DNA of 64,000 nt from Arthrobacter sp. 135MFCol5.1 (GTDB lineage: Bacteria; Actinomycetota; Actinomycetes; Actinomycetales; Micrococcaceae), in the NCBI RefSeq assembly GCF_000374865.1, contig NZ_KB895456.1, forward strand, positions 1 to 64,000, in the 5' to 3' direction. The translations under genes were made by a program, and so were the position numbers. The notes below the pieces were generated by a model. That model ran no database searches, had not been told where the DNA came from, and worked only from the letters and a program-made list of their open reading frames with translations. Below, piece after piece: positions 55,018-63,573 of the stretch (the first letter of the stretch is position 1; every line of letters begins with the position of its first letter).

Positions 55018-56817
55018 ATGCAGGTCCATAAGTACGACGTCGTCATCGTCGGTGCCGGTGGCGCTGGCATGCGCGCCGCGATCGAGTCCGGTCAGCGCGC
55101 GCGCACAGCAGTACTGACCAAGCTCTACCCCACCCGCTCGCACACGGGTGCGGCGCAGGGTGGCATGTGTGCAGCCCTTGCCAATGTCGAGGAAGACAAC
55201 TGGGAATGGCACACGTTCGACACCGTCAAGGGCGGCGACTACCTGGTTGACCAGGACGCTGCAGAGGTCATGGCGAAGGAAGCCATCGACGCCGTGCTGG
55301 ACCTCGAGAAGATGGGCCTGCCGTTTAACCGCACGCCCGAGGGACGCATTGACCAGCGGCGCTTCGGCGGCCACACCCGCGACCACGGCAAGGCTCCCGT
55401 GCGCCGCGCCTGCTACGCCGCAGACCGCACCGGCCACATGATCCTGCAGACCCTGTACCAAAACTGTGTCAAGCACAACGTTGAGTTCTACAACGAGTAC
55501 TACGTCCTGGACCTGCTGACGGTCGAAGAGGATGCTGTCCGCGAGGACGGCACGCCCTACAAGCAGAAGCGTGTGGCCGGCGTCGTGTCCTACGACCTCG
55601 CCTCCGGTGAACTGCACGTCTTCCAGGCCAAGTCCGTGGTGTTCGCCTCCGGCGGCGCCGGCAAGGTCTTCAAGACCACCTCGAACGCACACACCCTCAC
55701 GGGTGACGGCATGGGCATCGCCTTCCGCCGCGGCATCCCGCTGGAGGACATGGAATTCTTCCAGTTCCACCCCACCGGCCTTGCCGGCCTCGGCATCCTG
55801 CTCTCCGAAGCAGCCCGTGGTGAAGGTGCCATCCTGCGCAACTCCGAGGGTGAGCGCTTCATGGAGCGCTACGCTCCCACCATCAAGGACCTGGCGCCCC
55901 GCGACATCGTGGCCCGCTCCATGGCCAACGAAGTCCGTGAAGGCCGCGGCTGCGGTCCGAACAAGGATTACGTGCTCCTGGACCTGACCCACCTGGAACC
56001 GGCGCACATTGACGCCAAGCTCCCGGACATCACCGAGTTCGCCCGGACCTACCTGGGCGTGGAACCGTACACCGAGCCCGTACCGGTGTTCCCCACGGCC
56101 CACTACGCCATGGGCGGTATTCCGACGAACATTCAAACCGAGGTACTGCAGGACAACGACACCGTGGTGCCGGGCCTCTACGCCGCCGGTGAAGTGGCAT
56201 GCGTGTCCGTCCACGGCTCCAACCGCCTGGGCACCAACTCCCTGCTGGACATCAACGTCTTCGGCAAGCGGGCCGGCGTGGCCGCCGCCGAGTACGCGAA
56301 GACTGCCGACTTCGTGGAGCTGCCGGAGAACCCGTTGGCTTACACCACCGAGCTTCTGGACATTGCCCGCAACGGCACCGGTGACGAAAAGGTTGCCCAG
56401 ATCCGCAAGGAACTGCAGGACACCATGGACGCCAACATGCAGGTGTTCCGTACCGCCGATACCCTGAACCAGGTGCTGCGCGACATCGCCTCCTTCGAGG
56501 AGCGGTACAAGCGCATCAACGTCCAGGACAAGGGCAAGCGGTTCAACCTGGACCTGCTCGAGGCCGTTGAGCTCGGCTTCCTGCTGGAACTGGCCAAGGT
56601 GATGACCGTGGCTGCCCTGCACCGTGAGGAATCCCGCGGCGGCCACTTCCGCGAGGACTTCCCCGAGCGTGACGACGAGAAATTCATGAAGCACTCCATG
56701 GCGTACAAGGATGACCATGCGCCGGCCGACGGATCGGCGGAATCAATCGCCGGCATCCGCCTCGCCACCAAGCCGGTTGTCTTTACCCGCTACGAGCCGA
56801 TGGTGAGGAAGTACTAA
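55018..56817 (+). CDS. sdhA: Succinate dehydrogenase flavoprotein subunit
   Basis: SdhA oxidises succinate to fumarate at covalently bound FAD. The 599-residue protein has the dinucleotide motif VIVGAGGAGMRAAIESG (9-25), the FAD-linking histidine in TRSHTGAAQGG (His42), the active-site segment RRFGGHTRDHGKAPVRR and HPTGLAGLG. The ATG at 55018 is behind GAGAGAAAGAG. It ends one base before sdhB. Confidence 0.96.
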   Translation: MQVHKYDVVIVGAGGAGMRAAIESGQRARTAVLTKLYPTRSHTGAAQGGMCAALANVEEDNWEWHTFDTVKGGDYLVDQDAAEVMAKEAIDAVLDLEKMGLPFNRTPEGRIDQRRFGGHTRDHGKAPVRRACYAADRTGHMILQTLYQNCVKHNVEFYNEYYVLDLLTVEEDAVREDGTPYKQKRVAGVVSYDLASGELHVFQAKSVVFASGGAGKVFKTTSNAHTLTGDGMGIAFRRGIPLEDMEFFQFHPTGLAGLGILLSEAARGEGAILRNSEGERFMERYAPTIKDLAPRDIVARSMANEVREGRGCGPNKDYVLLDLTHLEPAHIDAKLPDITEFARTYLGVEPYTEPVPVFPTAHYAMGGIPTNIQTEVLQDNDTVVPGLYAAGEVACVSVHGSNRLGTNSLLDINVFGKRAGVAAAEYAKTADFVELPENPLAYTTELLDIARNGTGDEKVAQIRKELQDTMDANMQVFRTADTLNQVLRDIASFEERYKRINVQDKGKRFNLDLLEAVELGFLLELAKVMTVAALHREESRGGHFREDFPERDDEKFMKHSMAYKDDHAPADGSAESIAGIRLATKPVVFTRYEPMVRKY

Positions 56818-56818
56818 G

Positions 56819-57601
56819 ATGACCGCTGAAATCGCTGAGCCAGCCTCAAAGGTTGAACTGCCTGCCGGCGTTGGCGGGGGCGGGGAAATCCCCACGTTCG
56901 ATGTCCACCTGCGGGTCCGCCGGTACAACCCGGAGGTCTCCGAGGAAGCCACCTGGGACGACTTCCACCTCACCATGTACGGCACGGACCGTGTCCTGGA
57001 CGCCCTGCACAAGGTGAAGTGGGAGACGGACGGAACCCTCTCCTTCCGGCGCTCCTGTGCCCACGGCGTGTGCGGTTCCGATGCCATGCGCATTAACGGC
57101 CGCAACCGCCTCGCGTGCAAGACCCTCCTGAAGGACCTGGATACGTCCAAGCCCATCACGGTGGAGCCCATCAAGGGCCTGCCGGTGGAGAAGGACTTGA
57201 TCGTGGACATGGAGCCGTTCTTCCAGTCATACCGCGAAGTCATGCCCTTCCTGATCAACAAGGGCCACGAGCCCACCCGGGAGCGCCTGCAGTCCGCCGA
57301 GGACCGTGAACGCTTCGACGACACCACCAAGTGCATCCTGTGTGCTGCGTGCACGTCCTCCTGCCCGGTGTTCTGGACGGACGGGCAGTACTTCGGGCCC
57401 GCCGCGATCGTCAACGCCCACCGTTTCATCTTCGATTCCCGTGATGACGCCGGCGACATGCGCCTGGAGATCCTGAACGACAAGGAAGGCGTGTGGCGCT
57501 GCCGCACCACCTTCAACTGCTCAGAGGCTTGCCCCCGCGGCATCCAGGTGACCCAGGCCATCGCAGAGGTCAAGCAGGCCATCCTCGCCCGCAAGATCTA
57601 G
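56819..57601 (+). CDS. sdhB: Succinate dehydrogenase iron-sulfur subunit
   Basis: SdhB carries electrons from FAD to quinone through three clusters. In the 260-residue protein the [2Fe-2S] ligands are in SCAHGVCGSDAM and RLACK, and the [4Fe-4S]/[3Fe-4S] ligands in CILCAACTSSCPV and CSEACPRG. The order and length are normal. It completes sdhCDAB and is followed by a hairpin. Confidence 0.96.
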   Translation: MTAEIAEPASKVELPAGVGGGGEIPTFDVHLRVRRYNPEVSEEATWDDFHLTMYGTDRVLDALHKVKWETDGTLSFRRSCAHGVCGSDAMRINGRNRLACKTLLKDLDTSKPITVEPIKGLPVEKDLIVDMEPFFQSYREVMPFLINKGHEPTRERLQSAEDRERFDDTTKCILCAACTSSCPVFWTDGQYFGPAAIVNAHRFIFDSRDDAGDMRLEILNDKEGVWRCRTTFNCSEACPRGIQVTQAIAEVKQAILARKI

Positions 57602-57626
57602 CAGGTCCAACAACAGCAAGAACGGC

Positions 57627-57665
57627 CGACGGCGTCACTCACCACATGTGGTGGGGGCGCCGTCG
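57627..57665 (+). terminator. Terminator after sdhB
   Basis: CGACGGCG (57627-57634) pairs with CGCCGTCG (57658-57665), with an inner CCAC/GTGG stem; TTGTTT follows. Confidence 0.72.
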
Positions 57666-57762
57666 TTGTTTCTCCCCACCCGTCCCCTGACCGTGCACGC
57701 CTGGCCCGGGAACCCGGCGGGCGTGGGAGCACAGCCATTCCTACCAAGCGAAAGGGAACAGC

Positions 57763-58527
57763 ATGTCCCGCTCCGAAAAAGTATCCTTCGCAGGCTCAAC
57801 CGGTGAGACGCTGTCCGGAATAATCGACGTCCCGGAAGGCGCGGTCAAGGGCTGGGGAGTGTTTTCGCATGGGTTCACGCTCGGCAAGGACAGCCCGTCC
57901 GCGTCCCGGATGTGCAAGGCACTGGCGGACAGCGGCATTGGCATGCTGCGGTTCGACAACCTTGGCCTGGGCGGCTCGGCCGGCGAATGGTCCGCCGGCT
58001 CGTTCAGCCACAAGGTGGCCGACACGGTGAAGGCCGCGGAGTTCATGCGTGCGGAGGGGAAGGAAATCTCCCTGTTGGTGGGCCATTCCTTTGGTGGTGC
58101 CGCCGTGCTGGCGGCCGCACGGGAGATCCCCGAGCTCGACGCCGTGGCGACGGTGGGCGCGCCCTTCTCCCCCAAGCATGTGGCACACGTCTTTGACGCC
58201 GCCCTGGACCGGATCCTCAGCGAGGGGAGCGCCGAGGTGGACCTGGGCGGGAAGCGGGTGGAGATCCGCCGGCACTTCGTGGAAGACCTGGAGAACGCCG
58301 ACTTGACTGACTGCATCCGGCAGCTGCACAAACCGCTGATGGTGCTGCACTCCCCCACCGACAACACCGTGGGGATCGAGAACGCCAGCACGATTTTCCA
58401 GACCGCCCGGCACCCCCGCAATTTCGTCTCCCTCGAGGGTAGCGACCATCTGCTGACGGGCAAGGGCCAGGCCGCCCGCGCGGCCCGGATCATCGCGGCG
58501 TGGGCCGACCAGTACCTCGACGCCTGA
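57763..58527 (+). CDS. Alpha/beta hydrolase
   Basis: The 254-residue protein has the alpha/beta-hydrolase fold, with VFSHGFTLG (oxyanion region), nucleophile motif LLVGHSFGG (Ser about residue 108), Asp in HSPTDNTVG and His in EGSDHLLTG. AAAGGGA precedes the ATG. It resembles YjfP/OsmC-associated hydrolases, but the substrate is unknown. It stands alone between sdhB and the sugar-binding lipoprotein gene. Confidence 0.88.
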   Translation: MSRSEKVSFAGSTGETLSGIIDVPEGAVKGWGVFSHGFTLGKDSPSASRMCKALADSGIGMLRFDNLGLGGSAGEWSAGSFSHKVADTVKAAEFMRAEGKEISLLVGHSFGGAAVLAAAREIPELDAVATVGAPFSPKHVAHVFDAALDRILSEGSAEVDLGGKRVEIRRHFVEDLENADLTDCIRQLHKPLMVLHSPTDNTVGIENASTIFQTARHPRNFVSLEGSDHLLTGKGQAARAARIIAAWADQYLDA

Positions 58528-58564
58528 ATCACGCCCCGTTCCAGGGAGCGCCCGGGCACCGGGA

Positions 58565-59863
58565 CTATTTGCCGATGGCAGCCTTGCTCTCGCTAATCCA
58601 CTGCTCGGCGGCCTTGTCCGGCGCCAGCCTCTTGAACAGGACATCGGTGTTGATCCGGGCCGTGATTTCGGAGACGGCCGTCGAGCCGGTGGGTCCGATG
58701 TACGTCGGGGCAAAGTCCATCTTGCCGATCTGGTTGATGTAGTCGGCCTCCACCTTCCCCTGCGGCGTGAGCATGTCCTTGATGGCGTTGCGCATGTCGG
58801 CGTTACTGGGAACGCCCCGGTCGCTCTGGATGATTTTGGCCGCCGACTGGTCGTTGACCAGGAAGCTCACGAGCTTTGCCGCCGCGTCAGCGTGCTTGCT
58901 GCGGGCCGAGATGGTGTAGAACTGCGAGGACTGGAGCCAGATGCCGGGCGTGGGTTTTTCACCCGGGAGCTTGAGCAGCTTGAGGTCGGCGCCGGATGCC
59001 TTGCTGAGGGCGGACAACGAGTTGCTCCAGGTCAGCATCATGGCCGCTTTGCCCATGCCCAGAAGGGTTTGCTCGGTGCTGACGTTGAGCTTCTCGACGG
59101 TCTCGGAGGCGCTTGGGGCCGCCCCGGTTTCGCTCAACTTCAGTGAGTAGTCGAAGTAGTCCTGGACCGTTTCCTTGCCGAGCCCCAACTGGCCGTCCTG
59201 GGTGTAGAGCGATTCACCCCGCTGGCGGGCGAAGGCGTCCAGGGAGTCGTGGGTGAGCACGGTGGCGGTTCCGTAGGTCCCCTTGGGACTGTGGGCCGTG
59301 ACATCCGCCGCGATCTTCGCGAAGTCGTCCCAGCTCCAGGAAGTATCGTCCGGCAGCGGGACTCCCGCCGCCGAGAACACCGCCGGATTGGCGACGATCG
59401 CCAGGGCATTGGCACCGGTGGACACCCCGTATTGCTTGCCCTTGACCTGACCGTTTTCCAGTGCGCCCTGGTCCATCTTTGACAGATCCAGCGGGCCCTT
59501 GACCGTGGCCAAATCCAGCAGGGCACCCCGGTTGGCATACTCCGCCGGATAGGCGCCACCCATGGTGATGACGTCGGGAGCATCATTGGCGGCCACCTGG
59601 GTGGCAAGCTTGTCGAAGTATCCGCCGATGTCGCCGTACTCCGGCTTGACCTTGATGTTCGGGTTGGCCTTCTCGAATTCGGCGATGGCCTTGTTGGTCA
59701 GGTCGGCGCGGCCTGCGTTGCCCCACCAGGAGAAACGGATTTCAACAGGGCCGTCCTCAGGCTTGTTGGATGGGGTACGGGAGCATGCCGCGGTGAGGCC
59801 AAGGAGTGCCGCGGCCGTGAGGATGGTTGATTTACGAAGGGTTCGGATAACTTTTCGCGTCAT
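58565..59863 (-). CDS. Sugar ABC transporter substrate-binding lipoprotein
   Basis: The 432-residue protein has a lipoprotein signal (lipobox LTAAC) and a family 1 (MalE-like) solute-binding fold with VEIRFSWWGNAGRADLTNKAIAEFEKANPNIKV at the start. The ligand is unknown. No permease or ATPase gene is next to it, so it is an orphan in this window. It is divergent from the glycosidase-like gene and has a LacI-type palindrome 24 bp upstream. Confidence 0.9.
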   Translation of the reverse strand: MTRKVIRTLRKSTILTAAALLGLTAACSRTPSNKPEDGPVEIRFSWWGNAGRADLTNKAIAEFEKANPNIKVKPEYGDIGGYFDKLATQVAANDAPDVITMGGAYPAEYANRGALLDLATVKGPLDLSKMDQGALENGQVKGKQYGVSTGANALAIVANPAVFSAAGVPLPDDTSWSWDDFAKIAADVTAHSPKGTYGTATVLTHDSLDAFARQRGESLYTQDGQLGLGKETVQDYFDYSLKLSETGAAPSASETVEKLNVSTEQTLLGMGKAAMMLTWSNSLSALSKASGADLKLLKLPGEKPTPGIWLQSSQFYTISARSKHADAAAKLVSFLVNDQSAAKIIQSDRGVPSNADMRNAIKDMLTPQGKVEADYINQIGKMDFAPTYIGPTGSTAVSEITARINTDVLFKRLAPDKAAEQWISESKAAIGK

Positions 59864-59886
59864 TGGGCAAGCTTCTTCCGAGATGA

Positions 59887-59898
59887 GAAAGCGATTTC
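59887..59898. promoter_or_regulatory. LacI-type operator near the sugar-binding gene
   Basis: GAAAGCGATTTC is a near-palindrome centred on CG, the shape of LacI/GalR-family sites, and lies 24 bp before the lipoprotein start. Confidence 0.5.
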
Positions 59899-60052
59899 GT
59901 GAAACGAATCAAAGGCCTGCTTCCGACGTCAAGGGCTCATTCCCACCCGAATGTGCACCATGGCTTCGCCTGCCAATGCCGTGAGTTTCTGACGCGCATA
60001 ACGCGTACCAAGGGTTGACAGGGGCCCCGGCGCGCCGCAAGGATAAAGGCGG

Positions 60053-60064
60053 GAAAACGTTTTC
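60053..60064. promoter_or_regulatory. LacI-type operator near the glycosidase-like gene
   Basis: GAAAACGTTTTC is a perfect 12-bp palindrome of LacI/GalR type about 30 bp downstream of the TTGACA box. Confidence 0.6.
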
Positions 60065-60181
60065 TAACTCTTCGCCTTTCCCGCACCGCGCCTTTCCCGC
60101 AGGGTAAGTTACCCCGTCAGGCGGCTTGTCGTAATGGTGCTTTACCCCCGCATTCCCGCATTCCCCAGGAGGCCGTTCAGC

Positions 60182-62449
60182 GTGCACAGCCAAGGCACCA
60201 CCGACCGCGCGGTGACGCCCAAGGCCTCGCCGGGCAGCACCGCGCCCATCGACAGGAGGGCCTTGGTCACGAGGCACAACGTCAGCCAGCGAACAGTGGA
60301 CCCGCGAAGCCCGGTGTCGGTGGGCAACGGCGAGTTTGCCTTCACAATGGACCTGACCGGCGTCCAGACCTTCCCGGCCGACTATCCGGTGGGTGCCCGC
60401 GACGACGCCCTCCCGCCCGGGACACTCCTCGGTACGCAGTCCCAGTGGGGCTGGCATTCCCGTCCCGCCGAGGAACCCTACGGACTGGCCGGCTCCACCG
60501 TTTCCTACGATTCCCCCCGCGGGCCTGTGCCCTACGTGGACATGGTGGGAGACATCGTCAACGACCGCGAGACCGGCACCTCGGCCGCCGAAACATGGCT
60601 GCGGGCCAATCCGCACCGGCTGGACCTGGCACGCATCGGCTTCATGCTGGCGCCAGGCTCAACCGAACAGGCTATCAGCCGAACAGACCTGGCAGGCACC
60701 GTGCAGACCCTCGACTTGTGGACTGGCACCGTCCACAGCCGCTTCACCCTTGGTGGCCGTCCGGTCGACGTCCTCACCGCATGCCATCCGCGTCGCGATG
60801 AACTGGGCCTCCACGTGGAATCACCCGCCCTCCACGAGGGGCTGGTGCTCTGCATTGATTTCCCCTACGGATCCGAGGCCTGGCACAACGCCGCCGACTG
60901 GAGCCGGCCCGAGGCCCATACCACCACCCTCGGGAAGCCTGTCGCGTCAGAGGTCCATCCCGGCTCGACAACGTGGACCATTCACCGCGAACTGGACAAC
61001 GCCCGCTACCGGATGGTGGTCAGCGGCAGCGGACTCGTCGTGGAGCAAACGGGCAGGCACCGGATCCGGATCAGCACATTGCCCGGCGGCCCCGGCGTAC
61101 TCGACGTCGCGCTGGCCTTTGTACCCGCCGGCGACGGCGACTGTATCCCGCGACCCGGGGATGACGCCCTCCTGCCAACGGACCTGCCGCCCGGAGACGC
61201 AAAGGCCAGTGCCGCCGTCGGGCCCCTCCCCGGCAGCAACAGCCCCGGCAACGGCATTGCCGCTGCCTCCGCGGCCCATTGGGAGGGGTTTTGGACCACG
61301 GGCGCGGCCGTGGAACTGGGTGCGTCCGGAGACGCCCGCGCCAAGGAACTTGAGCGCCGCATTGTCCTCTCCCAGTACCTGACGGCGGTCAACTGCGCCG
61401 GCTCCCTCCCGCCCCAGGAAACCGGGCTCGTCTGCAATTCGTGGCGCGGACGGTTCCATCTGGAGATGCATTGGTGGCACGCTGCACACTTCGCCCTCTG
61501 GGGCCGTTCGGAACTCCTGCTGCCGTCCCTGCGGTGGTACGCCACGGTCCTCGAAACATCGCGGCAGACGGCGAGGGCCCAAGGGTTCGACGGCGTCCGC
61601 TGGCCCAAGCAAGTGGGCCCGGACGGGCGGGAGAGCCCCAGTCCGATCGGCACCTTCCTTCTCTGGCAGCAGCCGCACCCCATCTACCTGGCAGAACTTG
61701 TCTATCGCGCCAATCCCTGCAAGGAGGTCCTGGATGAGTTCGCGGAGATCGTGTTCGAGTCGGCCTCGTTCATGGCCAGCTTCGCGCACCCCACGGCGCG
61801 CGGATTCGAATTGGGGCCGCCCATCGTACCGGCCCAGGAAAGCTACGGCCCTATCCGGGCCTCCGTCACGAATCCCACCTTTGAACTGGCGTACTGGCAG
61901 TGGGGCCTCCGGACCGCCGCCTCATGGCGGGAACGGATGGGCCTGGAACCTGTGGCGGCGTGGCAGGACGTTGCGGGAGGACTCGTTCCGCCGCGGGTCA
62001 TCGACGGCGCCTACGCAGCGATAGACGTGGAGCCGTTCACCATCAGGACCGACCACCCGTCAATGCTGTGCGCTTTGGGGGTCCTGCCGCGGACGGACCT
62101 CATTGACGAAGACATCATGCGGGCCACGCTGGCCGATGTCCTGGCCGGCTGGGATTGGGAAAGTACCTGGGGTTGGGATTACCCGGTCATGGCCATGACC
62201 GCTGCCCGCCTGGGCGATCCGGAGGCCGCCGTGGACGTCCTTTTGCAGGATGCGGGCAAGAATACGGTCCTGCCCAACGGGCACAACCGCCAAACCGATT
62301 CCTTGCCGTTGTACCTGCCCGGCAACGGCGGCCTCCTGGCCGCCACAGCATTGATGGCTGCCGGATGGGACAACGGCCCTGACCATCGCTCCCCCGGTTT
62401 CCCGCCGGGCTGGACGGTGCGGTGGGAAGGGCTGCTGCCCTTTCCCTAG
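60182..62449 (+). CDS. Glycosidase-like protein of the six-hairpin (alpha/alpha)6 superfamily
   Basis: The 755-residue protein has no signal peptide. The N-terminal half (SPVSVGNGEFAFTMDLTG at about 43-60) looks beta-rich. The C-terminal half has WRGRFHLEMHWWHAAHFALW and ESYGPIRASVTNPTFELAYW, typical of six-hairpin glycosidases, and ends TWGWDYPVMAMTAARLGDPE. It probably acts on a disaccharide or oligosaccharide in the cytoplasm. I cannot give the GH family. The GTG at 60182 has AGGAGG nine bases upstream. Confidence 0.75.
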   Translation: MHSQGTTDRAVTPKASPGSTAPIDRRALVTRHNVSQRTVDPRSPVSVGNGEFAFTMDLTGVQTFPADYPVGARDDALPPGTLLGTQSQWGWHSRPAEEPYGLAGSTVSYDSPRGPVPYVDMVGDIVNDRETGTSAAETWLRANPHRLDLARIGFMLAPGSTEQAISRTDLAGTVQTLDLWTGTVHSRFTLGGRPVDVLTACHPRRDELGLHVESPALHEGLVLCIDFPYGSEAWHNAADWSRPEAHTTTLGKPVASEVHPGSTTWTIHRELDNARYRMVVSGSGLVVEQTGRHRIRISTLPGGPGVLDVALAFVPAGDGDCIPRPGDDALLPTDLPPGDAKASAAVGPLPGSNSPGNGIAAASAAHWEGFWTTGAAVELGASGDARAKELERRIVLSQYLTAVNCAGSLPPQETGLVCNSWRGRFHLEMHWWHAAHFALWGRSELLLPSLRWYATVLETSRQTARAQGFDGVRWPKQVGPDGRESPSPIGTFLLWQQPHPIYLAELVYRANPCKEVLDEFAEIVFESASFMASFAHPTARGFELGPPIVPAQESYGPIRASVTNPTFELAYWQWGLRTAASWRERMGLEPVAAWQDVAGGLVPPRVIDGAYAAIDVEPFTIRTDHPSMLCALGVLPRTDLIDEDIMRATLADVLAGWDWESTWGWDYPVMAMTAARLGDPEAAVDVLLQDAGKNTVLPNGHNRQTDSLPLYLPGNGGLLAATALMAAGWDNGPDHRSPGFPPGWTVRWEGLLPFP

Positions 62450-62466
62450 GTGCCCGTTCGACCGGG

Positions 62467-63573
62467 TCAGGTTTGGGGTGTCGCCCGGCGGGCACCAAGG
62501 ATCGTCTTGCGGGGCTTGCCGCCGGACGCGAGGTCGGCCTCGCGCACCGCTGACCACCCTGCGGAGACGAGGTAGGCCTGGCTGACCAGGTTGAACCAGA
62601 TGAGCAGGCCGATGATGATGGCAAACGGCGCCAGGATGGGGTTCCGGCTGGCTCCGCCCAGCAGTTCCGTGCTGAAGATCTGCAGCACGGTGGTGCCCAC
62701 GGCAGCAAGGATGGTCCCCTCGAGCAGGGCCTGGCGGGAAAGCTTCAACCCGGCAGCCAGCCGGAACATGATCAGCGCGGTGACCCAGTTCAGGACCAGT
62801 GGCACCACAATCTTGACGGACGTGGTCAGCGGGCCGGCCAAGGCGTCACTGAGATGCAGGAAATCGGCAACCCAACCTGCGGCGGTGCCGAACACCAGCG
62901 ATGCGCCGGCGCTGATCACCAGCGCCACGCCCAGCAGGAGCAGGGTCCCGGCGTCGCGCAGCTTGAGCAGGATGGGATTGACCACCAGCGGAGGCAACTC
63001 AACAATCCCGCGGAGTCCGTCCCGGAGGCCGTTGATCCAGCCGAGCGAAGTAACCACGGTGACCACGGCGCTGATCACGGCCGTCCAGCCCAGTCCGCTG
63101 GGATCCAGCAAGTCCTTGGGGTCCACCAGGCCATCGCCGCCATTGACCTTCAACAGACCCGGGGCGCTCCTGGCCACGCTGCTGATGATGGTGTCCAGCA
63201 AGGCCGGCTGGCCGCGGAGTACCAGGCCGGCCACGGAAAAGCCGGTGGCCAGCAGGCCCGTGATGGAGAAGAACATGTTGAAGCCGATGCCCGCGCTCAT
63301 CAACGGTCCGTAATGGAGTCCGTAATGCCTGAATGCCCGCATGGGCCGCACGACGTTCAGCCGGGCAGTGAACAACTGTATCCACGCCATCAGGGCAGGA
63401 ACCTTGCCGCCGGAGCGGCGCGCCTTATGCCAGTCGCTGCGTTTCTGGATGACGTCCAGCTTCAGCCGGGCGATTTCAGTAGGCAGGGGCTGCTGGTCAG
63501 CCGGCGTCCGTTGCGGTGTTCGCGGCAGCGTCCGTGAAGGGGGTGCCGGCGTCGTTGTTAGTTTCGGTCCCAA
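62467..63573 (-). CDS. YihY/BrkB-family membrane protein
   Basis: The 368-residue protein has a hydrophilic N-terminal region of about 75 residues and six hydrophobic helices of the YihY/BrkB (UPF0761) family, including GIGFNMFFSITGLLATGFSV and NGLRDGLRGIVELPP. It has been called ribonuclease BN in error in some annotations. The TTG start at 63573, behind GGAAGAG, overlaps the previous gene by 77 bases, suggesting coupling; a later start is possible. Confidence 0.88.
   Translation of the reverse strand: MGPKLTTTPAPPSRTLPRTPQRTPADQQPLPTEIARLKLDVIQKRSDWHKARRSGGKVPALMAWIQLFTARLNVVRPMRAFRHYGLHYGPLMSAGIGFNMFFSITGLLATGFSVAGLVLRGQPALLDTIISSVARSAPGLLKVNGGDGLVDPKDLLDPSGLGWTAVISAVVTVVTSLGWINGLRDGLRGIVELPPLVVNPILLKLRDAGTLLLLGVALVISAGASLVFGTAAGWVADFLHLSDALAGPLTTSVKIVVPLVLNWVTALIMFRLAAGLKLSRQALLEGTILAAVGTTVLQIFSTELLGGASRNPILAPFAIIIGLLIWFNLVSQAYLVSAGWSAVREADLASGGKPRKTILGARRATPQT

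Larger units (their letters stand above)
59864..60181. other. 318-bp divergent regulatory region of the sugar genes
   Basis: This gene-free stretch carries two LacI-type palindromes (59887-59898 and 60053-60064), a -35-like TTGACA (60015-60020) facing right with no well-spaced -10, and the ribosome site AGGAGG (60167-60172) of the right-hand gene. I see no reading frame or RNA in it. Confidence 0.6.

Noticed and set aside
54937..56718. 593-codon minus-strand frame opposite sdhA
   Set aside because: Val/Gly/His-rich mirror of sdhA, which has all catalytic motifs.
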